Shown one piece after another: positions 8,581 through 16,942 of a stretch of DNA of 64,000 nucleotides; position 1 is the first letter of the stretch; every line of letters begins with the position of its first letter. The notes under the pieces are model-generated. The model was not told the DNA's origin. It made no database searches and saw nothing but the letters and a program-made list of their open reading frames with translations. The stretch is from JARRPM01 sp963792815. GTDB taxonomy: Bacteria; Pseudomonadota; Gammaproteobacteria; Pseudomonadales; Halieaceae. The DNA lies in NCBI GenBank assembly GCA_963792815.1, contig CAWBXR010000007.1:124001-188000 (forward strand), given 5' to 3'. The position numbers and the translations under genes were made by a program.

Positions 8581-9345
8581 ATGAGTTCCCGGGCAATCAC
8601 TGAAAGCACTGCGCATGACGAGGTCATCCTCCTTCTGCCCTGGTATGTCAATGGCACACTCGGTAGCCGACAAAAGTCCCTGGTCGGTGAACATGTGCGC
8701 AGCTGCATCGCGTGCCGCAGGGAGCTCGAGAACGAGGTCAGGACGCTCGATGCATTTCATCATGCGAGCCCTTTGGATCAATCCGTAAGAGCCGGCTTCG
8801 AGCGCTTGCAAAGCCGCATCGACGCCCGCTCGGCGCCGCACTTGGGGGGACCGGTCACAGGGGTTGCCGGCCAGGCCTGGATGCGGGTTACGGGCGTGGC
8901 CCGGACTATCGCCGGTGCCAGGTTGCAAACTGCCCTGATAGCCCTGCCACTGATAGCGACGGCTGTTGTCCTGGGAATGACCCGGATCCCCGGGCTGCAG
9001 TTGTCGAATAGCGGATATGCAGACACCGGCACTGCCCTCGCAGCTGATGGTTACCAGACCCTATCAAGCCGGACGACCGGTGTGGCCAGCCCGGACGACG
9101 TTCAGTTGATATTTACTCGTGGCACCAGTACAGACACCATCGACGGCTTGCTCGAATCAGTCCCGGCAAAAATTGTCGACGGCCCCAACAGCGCCGGCAT
9201 TTATACGGTGCGGCTGCTGGGCCTATCCGCCGAGAGTGATCGCCAGGCGGCGATTTTGGGACTTCGCAGCCGCCAGGAAGTCCTGTTCGCGGAACCGGCT
9301 CAGCCGATGTCAATCTCCAGTCCGTATGAGGCGCAAGCGAAATGA
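8581..9345 (+). CDS. Membrane anti-sigma factor with zinc-binding ZAS motif
   Basis: The N-terminal 50 residues hold H-x3-C-x2-C (EHVRSCIACRRE; H38, C42, C45), the core of zinc anti-sigma domains that hold ECF sigma factors. One transmembrane segment (TALIALPLIATAVVLGM, about residue 120-137) follows, then a periplasmic region of about 110 residues. ATG 8581 is chosen for its AGGTGA SD; GTG 8572 is possible. It lies directly behind its likely sigma partner and overlaps the subtilisin gene by 4 nt. I infer that cleavage or conformational change of the periplasmic part releases the sigma factor. Confidence 0.85.
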   Translation: MSSRAITESTAHDEVILLLPWYVNGTLGSRQKSLVGEHVRSCIACRRELENEVRTLDAFHHASPLDQSVRAGFERLQSRIDARSAPHLGGPVTGVAGQAWMRVTGVARTIAGARLQTALIALPLIATAVVLGMTRIPGLQLSNSGYADTGTALAADGYQTLSSRTTGVASPDDVQLIFTRGTSTDTIDGLLESVPAKIVDGPNSAGIYTVRLLGLSAESDRQAAILGLRSRQEVLFAEPAQPMSISSPYEAQAK

Positions 9346-10682
9346 GGCGCCTGGCCCGTACAATATCCATCGCTTGCCTCCTGTCCTGCGCCACCTATGC
9401 GCAACAGCAGCCAGGTGCCGGCAACGGCGGCGCTGCCACCCCGGCAATGTACAGTTCCCGGGAGATTCTCCTGACCTTCGATGATCGCGGCCTGGCAAGG
9501 ACAACCAACACCGGACCCGGGCGTTACTTCCGGCGGGGAAGCGCTTACCAAGGCACCGCATGGAGCCGTTCACGTGCTGCGGACATAGCAGATGACTATC
9601 CGGTAGACACCGTGCTGGAGTGGCCGATTCGTGCACTGGGCGTGCACTGCGTCGTCTACCGGGTAGATGATGCGCAGGTCCTGGAAGGGGTCATCGCGCG
9701 ACTGCGTGCGGACAGTCGGGTGAAGTCGGTGCAACGCATGAACACATTCCGGGCATTGGCTGGGGAGGACCCCTACAAACCGTTACAGACTTCGTTCAAC
9801 GATATGCAGGTAGAAGCTGTGCATCGCTGGGCCACCGGCTCCGGTATCCGGATCGCCATCATCGACACCGGTGTGGACGTCAACCACCCCGATCTTGATG
9901 GCCAGGTGGCGGAAATGGTCGACCTGACTGGAAGTGGACTGAACTTCGAGGACGATATTCATGGGACGGCCGTGGCGGGGATCATCGGCGCTTTATCCGA
10001 AAACGGGCATGGTATCGAAGGCGTAGCACCGGATGCGCGCCTGCTCGCCCTGCGCGCCTGCTGGCCGGAGCGCCCAGGTGACATCGCAGCAGTCTGCAAC
10101 AGCCTCACCCTGGCCAGGGCGCTCGATACGGCAATCCTCATGAAAACGGCCATTGTAAACCTGAGTCTGACAGGCCCACCCGATCCATTGGTAGGGGCGC
10201 TGTTACAGGTTGCGCTGCGCGACGGCATCATCGTCGTCGCCGCGGAGCCTGAGGAGTCCGCTCCGCCGGGGTTTATTGCAGGGATCGATGGAATCATTCG
10301 CGTCCGTTCCGAGCATGCGCAATACATTTTGCAGGCTGCGCAGCCCGGCGTGGCGTGGATCACGGCACCCGGTGGAGACGTACTGACGACATTCCCACAC
10401 GGGACCTACAATTTTGCCAGTGGCAGTTCATTCGCGGCCGCGAATATTTCCGGCATTGTTGCGCTGCTGCTCGAATTGCAACCGGGACTGTCTTCCCGGG
10501 AGGTCGAAACATTGCTGTCGCTCGGTATGAGCGGGTCGACCCTCGAGGCGACAGAGTCTGGTTCGAAGGCAATGAATGCCTGCCGGGTCGCTGCGCGATT
10601 ACGGCCTGATGTGGTCTGTGTCGACGTAGATGCTGCCAACCTTGTCGTCCGGGAATCCCCCCTGACTGAGATGGGTCTCTGA
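9342..10682 (+). CDS. Exported S8 (subtilisin-family) peptidase with altered oxyanion site
   Basis: A signal peptide (ISIACLLSCATYAQQ) is followed by an N-terminal domain of about 130 residues and a subtilase domain. The catalytic triad is visible: D175 (IDTGVD), H207 (HGTAVAG) and S363 (GSSFAAANISG). The usual Gly-Asn of the oxyanion segment (AAAGN) is replaced by Glu-Pro (VVAAEPEES), so turnover may be poor or special. The start overlaps the anti-sigma stop (ATGA), so the two are translated together. A role in anti-sigma processing or in an envelope effector step is inferred. Confidence 0.85.
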   Translation: MRRLARTISIACLLSCATYAQQQPGAGNGGAATPAMYSSREILLTFDDRGLARTTNTGPGRYFRRGSAYQGTAWSRSRAADIADDYPVDTVLEWPIRALGVHCVVYRVDDAQVLEGVIARLRADSRVKSVQRMNTFRALAGEDPYKPLQTSFNDMQVEAVHRWATGSGIRIAIIDTGVDVNHPDLDGQVAEMVDLTGSGLNFEDDIHGTAVAGIIGALSENGHGIEGVAPDARLLALRACWPERPGDIAAVCNSLTLARALDTAILMKTAIVNLSLTGPPDPLVGALLQVALRDGIIVVAAEPEESAPPGFIAGIDGIIRVRSEHAQYILQAAQPGVAWITAPGGDVLTTFPHGTYNFASGSSFAAANISGIVALLLELQPGLSSREVETLLSLGMSGSTLEATESGSKAMNACRVAARLRPDVVCVDVDAANLVVRESPLTEMGL

Positions 10683-10784
10683 ACATGGACGATATCCCTC
10701 GCGCCAACTTAACCGGAAACCGAGCACACCTCCGGTTCTCATCCACTACAGTGGAAACGGGGTGTATGCTCCAGGGAGATCAGT

Positions 10785-11519
10785 ATGAAACGCCACTACC
10801 TGCCAATTATTCTCCTGCTCAGCCTCGCTGGCTGCACCCATCCGATCGATATCGTCGGCGAAGGAGACATACGGTCCACTTCAGGAGAAAATGACTGCCT
10901 GCTGGAGGAACTGCCTTGCGAAGCCGTGGCGGTCCGTGCATACGTCGAAACCTACCGACCTGAGCCCAGATCCGGATTTCAGTTCGTCGGTTGGGATAAT
11001 TGCATCGATCAGCAAGCTGAAAATTGCGTTTTCGACATCGAAGCCGGCGTGGTTTTTGACAACTGGGGCGAGGTGATGCCGCCGCTGGTAGCAAAGTTTG
11101 CGCCGCTGTGTGAGGCGGCACCCACAGCCAGCTTTGCCGCCATTCAGAATGTCATTTTCGACGGCAAGGGCTGCAGCAACAGTGGCTGCCACCGAGGCAG
11201 TGGCGCGGCCAACGGCATGAACCTCTCCAGTGGTAATGCCTACGCTGCCATCGTCAATGTCGCCGCCCGAGCCGGAGGCGGTTTGAAACGGGTATTGCCC
11301 GGAGATGCCAACAACAGCTTTCTGTATCGCAAGGTGGCGGCCAGAACCAACCCCGGCAGCTTCACCGTCGCCGGCAGTCCCATGCCCCTGACAGGCAGCG
11401 CCCTGAGCGCCAATCAACTGGCCGCGCTGGCCTTGTGGATCGATGCGGGTGCGCCCGAATTCGGCCGCGCGGATGAGCTGAATGAGGTGGAGCGCTTACT
11501 GGGGCTCTGCAATCCGTGA
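10785..11519 (+). CDS. Lipoprotein with CX4CH haem-like motif
   Basis: The signal peptide ends in a lipobox (LSLAGC), giving a lipid anchor at residue 17. The N-terminal half is rich in paired cysteines (CLLEELPC, CIDQQAENC), including GFQFVGWDNC, which resembles InlB-type beta repeats. The second half carries CSNSGCHRG (Cys-x4-Cys-His), followed by SPMPLTG and LALWIDAGAPE. This order is typical of c-type cytochrome modules found in large bacterial surface proteins, but with wider Cys spacing than CXXCH. GGGAG precedes ATG 10785. Function unknown. Confidence 0.7.
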   Translation: MKRHYLPIILLLSLAGCTHPIDIVGEGDIRSTSGENDCLLEELPCEAVAVRAYVETYRPEPRSGFQFVGWDNCIDQQAENCVFDIEAGVVFDNWGEVMPPLVAKFAPLCEAAPTASFAAIQNVIFDGKGCSNSGCHRGSGAANGMNLSSGNAYAAIVNVAARAGGGLKRVLPGDANNSFLYRKVAARTNPGSFTVAGSPMPLTGSALSANQLAALALWIDAGAPEFGRADELNEVERLLGLCNP

Positions 11520-12499
11520 TGGCACCATCGGCTTCTTGCGCGCATCCTAGCGCAGGCAAGAAACCGGGGACAGACGATACGGCAGGCCTCGACCAGCATT
11601 GTCTGTCCAGCCTCTGGATAATGCTGACCTGCATCAGCGCGCCGATTTACGCCCTCGAAGTAGTGAGCGGTACCGAGCATCTGGATTCCGATCGCCCCGA
11701 GGCCTGGGCCATGTTCTATACCACCTCTGTGACCTTGCCTGCGGGCCTGGCTACGCCGGTACCGCGGGAACCCGGTTCACTGGATATCGGGGGCGAGCTG
11801 GGGTCGTTCCCGTCTCTCAACAGGCAGGAACGCACAGTCGGTTTTAACGGCACCAAGGAGGAGGATCTGAACCAGGCGCCGGTGTTCGCCCGACTGCGAC
11901 TCGGCATCGGGATGCCCGGCGACTTTTCTCTGGTGCTGGCCTATGTACCGCCATTGCGGGTGTATGGTTTGAAACCGAACCTGTTTGCTGTCATTCTGGA
12001 GCGACCTATGTTGCAGCGCGGGGCCTGGCGTATCGGCGCGCGGCTCTATGGGCAGGCAGGGACGGTTGAGGGTGCTTTCACCTGTTCAAACGATGTGGCC
12101 AAGGCACCCGCGGGATCCCCGCAAAACCCCTTCGGCTGTGAAGAGAAGTCCTCGGACGTGGCGACCCAGCGTTACGCCGGCGTCGAGCTCAGCGGCTCCC
12201 TTCGCCCGGAGGCACTGGGAGGCCTGAGCCCGTACCTCGCCATCTCGGCGAATTATCTGGATACGCGGGTGCGCGTGGACGCCACGACGTTTGGCGTCAG
12301 AGACCGTACAAAACTCATGGCCGATGACTGGAATTACGGGTTCAGCACTGGTGTAAGCTACCCGATTGCGCAACGGGTGACTGTCAGTGCCGGAGTGTTT
12401 TACAGCCCATTGAAGGTACGCCGCAGCCCCGAGGCGACTACAAGCCAAACCGAGGAATTTTGGAATTTTCGTGCCCTCTTGCTCTACCAATTTCGCTAG
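11519..12499 (+). CDS. Exported protein, probable outer-membrane beta-barrel, unknown function
   Basis: The start overlaps the lipoprotein stop (GTGATG). The first 50 residues include a hydrophobic export segment (SLWIMLTCISAPIYALE), so ATG 11621 may be the true start. The rest shows alternating strands such as VFARLRLGIGMPGDFSLVLAYVPPLRVYG, and ends FRALLLYQFR, a C-terminal aromatic/Arg pattern seen in barrel proteins. I recognise no family. Its place in the sigma operon suggests an envelope component. Confidence 0.6.
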   Translation: MAPSASCAHPSAGKKPGTDDTAGLDQHCLSSLWIMLTCISAPIYALEVVSGTEHLDSDRPEAWAMFYTTSVTLPAGLATPVPREPGSLDIGGELGSFPSLNRQERTVGFNGTKEEDLNQAPVFARLRLGIGMPGDFSLVLAYVPPLRVYGLKPNLFAVILERPMLQRGAWRIGARLYGQAGTVEGAFTCSNDVAKAPAGSPQNPFGCEEKSSDVATQRYAGVELSGSLRPEALGGLSPYLAISANYLDTRVRVDATTFGVRDRTKLMADDWNYGFSTGVSYPIAQRVTVSAGVFYSPLKVRRSPEATTSQTEEFWNFRALLLYQFR

Positions 12500-13979
12500 C
12501 CCGGTAATCACTTACGCGCGCCGCTGGACTCAATGCGGCGCTGACGTTGTGGTTTGTCGCCTGCTGCCCTGGCTTCTGATGCTCGGCCCTTCCGCCTGTG
12601 TCACCGCTCCCACACCACCGGACACCCCAGAGGAGAGCTGTCTGGCGCTGTTTGCTGACGTCGACCAGGCAGTCGAGATTGCCGGGGTGCGCGACCAGGG
12701 ACCCGTCATTATTGAGGGCTTTCCGTACCTGCGCGCGAACCGGTTTCTGGCTTCGTTCAGAGAAGAGCTCGTAGACGATCAGCAATTCGCTACCTGGGTG
12801 GGACACCTGGTGGAGCTCGATGCGGTCGCACGCGAGCTTGAACTGCGCAATTTGCTGGACGATGGCCGGCCGGACAAGTGGCAGCGGGGAAAAATAGTGG
12901 AGTGCCGGCAACGGCTGGTGCGCAAGCTGTTGGTCGATGGTGCGCAGCGCCAGCGACTGCTTGCGGCGGCGCGGGTACCGGATGATTATGTAACCGTCTG
13001 GCGTGTGGCCGGATTGTATCCACTGACGGCGCCATTTGTCTCACTGGGTGTGGACCGGTGGCAGGACGAAAGTCACAGGGTATTTTCCTCGCCGCTCGCT
13101 GCGCTGCCAGTCTCCGGGAATTTGCGCCGCTGGCGCAGCGCCTCGATGCCCGAGGCACAGTTCCCTGAACTGGAGATTGATGCCCTGGGCATCCCCGTAC
13201 CGGGAGCGCAACAGCGTCACTATCTGTTTCGGCGCTTTGCGCCGGTCTGGGAGGTCGACGTGGTCGATGACAATGACCTGCCTGGCACAGCCATCTGGCG
13301 GGACGGACCGGCCATCGATACGGCGCGGCCGACACAATACGAGTTCCTCAGCTACACCCGCTTCGGGCGGGATGTACTGGTACAGCTGAACTATGTGATC
13401 TGGTTCAAGGCGCGTCCCGGAGACGACATCTACGCGGGGCGTTTCGACGGTCTGGTGTGGCGGGTGACCCTGGGACCGAATGGCGAGCCCTGGCTATACG
13501 ACAGCATCCATAATTGCGGCTGCTACCACACTTTTATACCTTCCGGTCACCTGCGGCTCCGCGATGACCTGCCGACCATGTACTTCGAGCCGCCACTGGT
13601 GCCACAGCAGGCCCCCCAGCCGCCCGTGGTGCTTCGTATCAGTGGCGGCAAGCACTACCTGCAGCGGGCCTATACCGCAGTGCGGCCCATTGACGTTGGC
13701 CGGAACTCAGAGCCAACAGCGGCAGTCGAGCCCCTGAAGGTAGCAGACTATAATCGTTTGCGGTCGCTTCCGGAACACGGCGGCTATCACAGTTTTTTCG
13801 GCGATTATGCGCTGGTTGCAGGCAGTGAACGCCCGGAGCGGTTTCTGCTATGGCCGATGGGAGTACGCTCCGCCGGTGCCATGCGTCAGTGGGGGCATCA
13901 TCCGGTCGCGTTTGTGGGCCGGCGTCACTTCGACGATGCCCGCTTGATCGAAACACTGTTTGAGAGTGCCGAACGATGA
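12471..13979 (+). CDS. Hypothetical exported protein, possible lipoprotein
   Basis: About 500 residues, overlapping the preceding gene by 29 nt if GTG 12471 is used. An internal GTG at 12549 would give a shorter export signal (LLPWLLMLGPSAC) with a weak lipobox. The body has no transmembrane segments. It contains LNYVIWFKARPGDDIYAGRFDGLVWRV, an HNCGCYHTFIP Cys/His cluster near residue 345, and a C-terminal part ending RRHFDDARLIETLFESAER. It overlaps the DUF3047 gene by 4 nt, so both are probably co-translated. I do not recognise a family. Confidence 0.65.
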   Translation: MPSCSTNFASPVITYARRWTQCGADVVVCRLLPWLLMLGPSACVTAPTPPDTPEESCLALFADVDQAVEIAGVRDQGPVIIEGFPYLRANRFLASFREELVDDQQFATWVGHLVELDAVARELELRNLLDDGRPDKWQRGKIVECRQRLVRKLLVDGAQRQRLLAAARVPDDYVTVWRVAGLYPLTAPFVSLGVDRWQDESHRVFSSPLAALPVSGNLRRWRSASMPEAQFPELEIDALGIPVPGAQQRHYLFRRFAPVWEVDVVDDNDLPGTAIWRDGPAIDTARPTQYEFLSYTRFGRDVLVQLNYVIWFKARPGDDIYAGRFDGLVWRVTLGPNGEPWLYDSIHNCGCYHTFIPSGHLRLRDDLPTMYFEPPLVPQQAPQPPVVLRISGGKHYLQRAYTAVRPIDVGRNSEPTAAVEPLKVADYNRLRSLPEHGGYHSFFGDYALVAGSERPERFLLWPMGVRSAGAMRQWGHHPVAFVGRRHFDDARLIETLFESAER

Positions 13980-14638
13980 TCAGCCCCCGGCTTCCTTTGC
14001 TCCGCTCGGTGCCCGCTTGCATTCTCTCCCTTTTTCTCACTGTGCCGGCACTTGCCGATCGTGTTGATGTGGGGATATTTTCCGCCGGGGATCTCAGTGG
14101 CTGGCAGGCGAAGTCCTTCGCTGGCGATACCCGCTACCAGTTGCAGGACGATGGGAGCAGGCTTGCCTTGCACGCCATCTCCGACAATGCCGCTTCCGGG
14201 CTGTTCCGCGAAATAGAGGTCAATCTGGATCTCACACCCTATCTGCACTGGTCCTGGAAGGTCGAGAACCTGCTGGGAGGCGCTGATGAGCCCAGCAAGA
14301 CTGGCGATGACTATCCCGCCAGGGTTTACGTGGTCTTTTCGGGCGGCTTGTTTTTCTGGCGCACCCGCGCCATCAATTACGTCTGGTCAAGCAACCAGCC
14401 CGTCGGCAGTGAGTGGCCCAATGCATTCACCGGCAATGCAAAAATGGTGGCCGTGCGTGGGGGGCCGGCCGGGCTCGGTCAGTGGGTGTCGGAACGCCGG
14501 GACGTGAAAGCCGACTACCGCCGCCTGTTCGGCGAGGAACCCGGTGAGATCGCAGCCATTGCGCTGATGACCGATACCGATAATACCGGTATGCGGGCTG
14601 AGGCCTGGTACGGGGACATCTGGTTCGATAGCGAATGA
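13976..14638 (+). CDS. DUF3047 domain secreted protein
   Basis: A signal peptide (ACILSLFLTVPALA) precedes a domain matching DUF3047: LHWSWKV, DDYPARVYVVFSG, INYVWSSNQPVGSEWPN, and the ending AIALMTDTDNTGMRAEAWYGDIWF. The 220-residue length is typical. The family is periplasmic and of unknown biochemical function. It is the last gene of the tightly overlapped operon that starts with the ECF sigma factor; a 159-bp gap follows. Confidence 0.82.
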   Translation: MISPRLPLLRSVPACILSLFLTVPALADRVDVGIFSAGDLSGWQAKSFAGDTRYQLQDDGSRLALHAISDNAASGLFREIEVNLDLTPYLHWSWKVENLLGGADEPSKTGDDYPARVYVVFSGGLFFWRTRAINYVWSSNQPVGSEWPNAFTGNAKMVAVRGGPAGLGQWVSERRDVKADYRRLFGEEPGEIAAIALMTDTDNTGMRAEAWYGDIWFDSE

Positions 14639-14797
14639 GCTCGACCGGGAGTCAGTGTCAGGACATCGACTGCCGCCCCACAGTCTCCGTTTCAAACTTT
14701 CTTTTGTTATCTGCGTATTTTCCTGCGTCTATCTGTCTCTGTCTGATGTGTCATCGAGACGGCACAAAAAAACCCACAACGTGAAGGAAGATGAGAT

Positions 14798-15211
14798 ATG
14801 AAAACCAACTTGAGTATGATATTGGTGGCAGCCGCTGTCACGGGAAGCATTGCGTGTAGCAGTGCATTTGCGGGCAGTGACCGGACCCGGCTAGCGTGCG
14901 GTTCCGAGGGTGCCGGCGACATTTCCATGGATGCACGGTACGAAAAGCGTCGCGGCAGGGCTAAGTTCGATGCATCCTTCGAGGCCGCACCCAGGAGCAA
15001 GTTCACGGAGGGCAGTGTACTGGCGGTGCGCGTGGGCGGAACTGAAGTCGGATCGATCGCTCTTGTGACACAACTTAACGGCGATTTGGGTGGTGATCTG
15101 GAATTCGACACTCGAACGGACGAATTCAATCCATTTCCGGATAATTTCCCCAAGGTTGCTTCCGGCACAAGCGTTACGGTGGGCCCACTGGGGTGTGCGC
15201 TTCACAACTAG
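14798..15211 (+). CDS. Small secreted protein, unknown function
   Basis: The 137-residue protein has a clear signal peptide (MILVAAAVTGSIACSSAFAG) and a strong SD (GAAGGAAG). The mature part of about 110 residues is beta-rich and polar, with only two cysteines (LACGS and LGCALHN), which could form a disulfide joining the two ends. I see no recognisable family. It is in the same direction as the sigma operon and before the second subtilisin; it may be a co-regulated effector or protease substrate. Confidence 0.6.
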   Translation: MKTNLSMILVAAAVTGSIACSSAFAGSDRTRLACGSEGAGDISMDARYEKRRGRAKFDASFEAAPRSKFTEGSVLAVRVGGTEVGSIALVTQLNGDLGGDLEFDTRTDEFNPFPDNFPKVASGTSVTVGPLGCALHN

Positions 15212-15451
15212 TGGCAGCTGGCGAGAAATCGCCCATTAATACGTCGCCGTGGCTCAGGTCACGGCAGCTATACGGCCTGTTGTAGCTGACAAAGAACGTG
15301 GCGTAGCAAAGGCCTGCCCTTGACAGCTTCCAAGCGGGTCTTTTCATGTAATTATAAATTCATGAGATTGAACCATTTCTCACTTTGTGGCGATCAATAG
15401 ATGCGCAGAGCTTTCGGAACACATCACAATTTATGACAATGGAAGCAAGAC

Positions 15452-15556
15452 ATGTCGAGCGAGAAGATCATAAAGGCCAGTTTTAACGGCTACGGCGGAG
15501 TCTCTTCCGCACGACGAGTCGATGTCTGTCCTATCGGAGTATTATTGCCATGTTAA
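15452..15556 (+). CDS. Possible 34-codon small ORF overlapping the second subtilisin start
   Basis: ATG 15452 is preceded by GGAAG and encodes a basic peptide ending RRVDVCPIGVLLPC. Its TAA at 15554-15556 overlaps the ATG 15550 of the S8 peptidase, a coupling arrangement. The rest of the 340-bp gap 15212-15549 shows no gene; GGAACACATC near 15416 resembles an ECF -35 element but the -10 is unclear. Confidence 0.3.
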   Translation: MSSEKIIKASFNGYGGVSSARRVDVCPIGVLLPC

Positions 15557-16893
15557 GTGCACACGTTCGCCCGTTGACAGCGCTCGTCCTCGCTGCCGCA
15601 CTGGTCTGCGGCGCGGGCCTGATGGCCTCTACCGTTCATGCGAAGACCAGGATCACTGATGCCGCGTTGAACGGCGAGATACTGATCAGGTTGCGCAGCA
15701 CAACGGTGCTCGCCCCACTGCTGAAAAAGTACCCGTTGAAGGTAATCAGCCAATTCGGCCGCCGCCCCATCTACCGGTTGGCAGTCACGGGCAGCGCCTC
15801 AACGAAAACCTTGATCGAGACACTGTCCCTCGATATCAACGTGCTCGCTGCCGAGGCCAACCCGACAATGCGTAGTCCGGAGGCGCGTCGTAACGCCGCC
15901 TGGGCCATTGGTGAGGAATCGGACTATATGGCTCAGTGGGCGCCACAGGCGATACACCTCCAGGCGGCCCAGGCAAAGAGCACTGGCGACGGCGTGCGCA
16001 TCGCAGTGCTTGATACGGGCGTGGACCCTTTGCACCCCGGACTATCGGCGCGGCTGATTCCTGGCTGGGATTTTGTCGACGACGACAGTGACCCCAGCGA
16101 AGTCGGTAACGCCAGCAGGAATCCGGGCTTTGGACACGGCACTCATGTCGCGGGCGTGGTCGCGCTGGTCGCACCGGACGCGCAGATCATGCCCGTCCGG
16201 GTTCTCGATGCCGACGGTATGGGCAATGCCTGGGTTCTGGTAGAGGCGCTGGCGTACTCCGTGGACCCGGATCGTAACCCGGGCACCGACGATGGCGCTC
16301 ACGTGATCAATCTCAGCCTTGGCACCATCAATCGATCGGATATACTCCGCACCGCCGTGGGTTTGGCGACCTGCGCGATCGTCGATGCAGCCGCTGCGCC
16401 CGGGCGTCGAGTCGGCCCCGACGTCGACATCTCGGATCCCGGCTACGATGACGACAAGGACCGCTGCGGCAAATTCCACGGAGCCGTGGTGGTTGCGGCC
16501 GCGGGCAACGATGCCAGCGATAAAGTGCGGCATTATCCCGCGGGCGCCGGCGTGTACGGCATGCTGTCGGTAGGCGCGAGCGATGCAACCGGCCGTGTCG
16601 CCAGTTTCAGTAACTATGGATCCTGGGTCGATATAGCGGCGCCAGGGGCAGGCATAACGAGTTTCCTTCCCCTCGTGGCCGGCTCATATGGTACCTGGAG
16701 TGGCACGTCGATGGCGGCGCCCCTGGTGACGGGTACAGCGGCGCTGCTGATTGCACGCTATCCAGCGCTGGGGCCACGCGATGTGGCGCGGCGTATCGAG
16801 CGACGCAGCACAGTCCTGTGCGAAGACAAATTGCAGCAACTCGATGCCCGAGCAGCCCTCGGCACGGTCAAGCCGGAAGTCGCCTGTCCGTGA
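15550..16893 (+). CDS. Exported S8 (subtilisin-family) peptidase, intact catalytic site
   Basis: A signal peptide (ALVLAAALVCGAGLMASTVHA) is followed by a propeptide-like region (about 30-130). The subtilase domain has D155 (LDTGVD), H196 (GHGTHVAG), the oxyanion N320 (VVVAAAGND) and S387 (SGTSMAAPLVTGTAALL). Unlike the first island subtilisin it keeps every catalytic feature, so it should be an active periplasmic or secreted protease. GGAG lies 9 nt before ATG 15550. It converges with the CHAT gene, with only 49 bp between the stops. Confidence 0.9.
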   Translation: MLSAHVRPLTALVLAAALVCGAGLMASTVHAKTRITDAALNGEILIRLRSTTVLAPLLKKYPLKVISQFGRRPIYRLAVTGSASTKTLIETLSLDINVLAAEANPTMRSPEARRNAAWAIGEESDYMAQWAPQAIHLQAAQAKSTGDGVRIAVLDTGVDPLHPGLSARLIPGWDFVDDDSDPSEVGNASRNPGFGHGTHVAGVVALVAPDAQIMPVRVLDADGMGNAWVLVEALAYSVDPDRNPGTDDGAHVINLSLGTINRSDILRTAVGLATCAIVDAAAAPGRRVGPDVDISDPGYDDDKDRCGKFHGAVVVAAAGNDASDKVRHYPAGAGVYGMLSVGASDATGRVASFSNYGSWVDIAAPGAGITSFLPLVAGSYGTWSGTSMAAPLVTGTAALLIARYPALGPRDVARRIERRSTVLCEDKLQQLDARAALGTVKPEVACP

Positions 16894-16942
16894 GCAGAAC
16901 GGCACTCGCCCCCGGTCATCTCGGTGGTCATGTTTTGATGGT

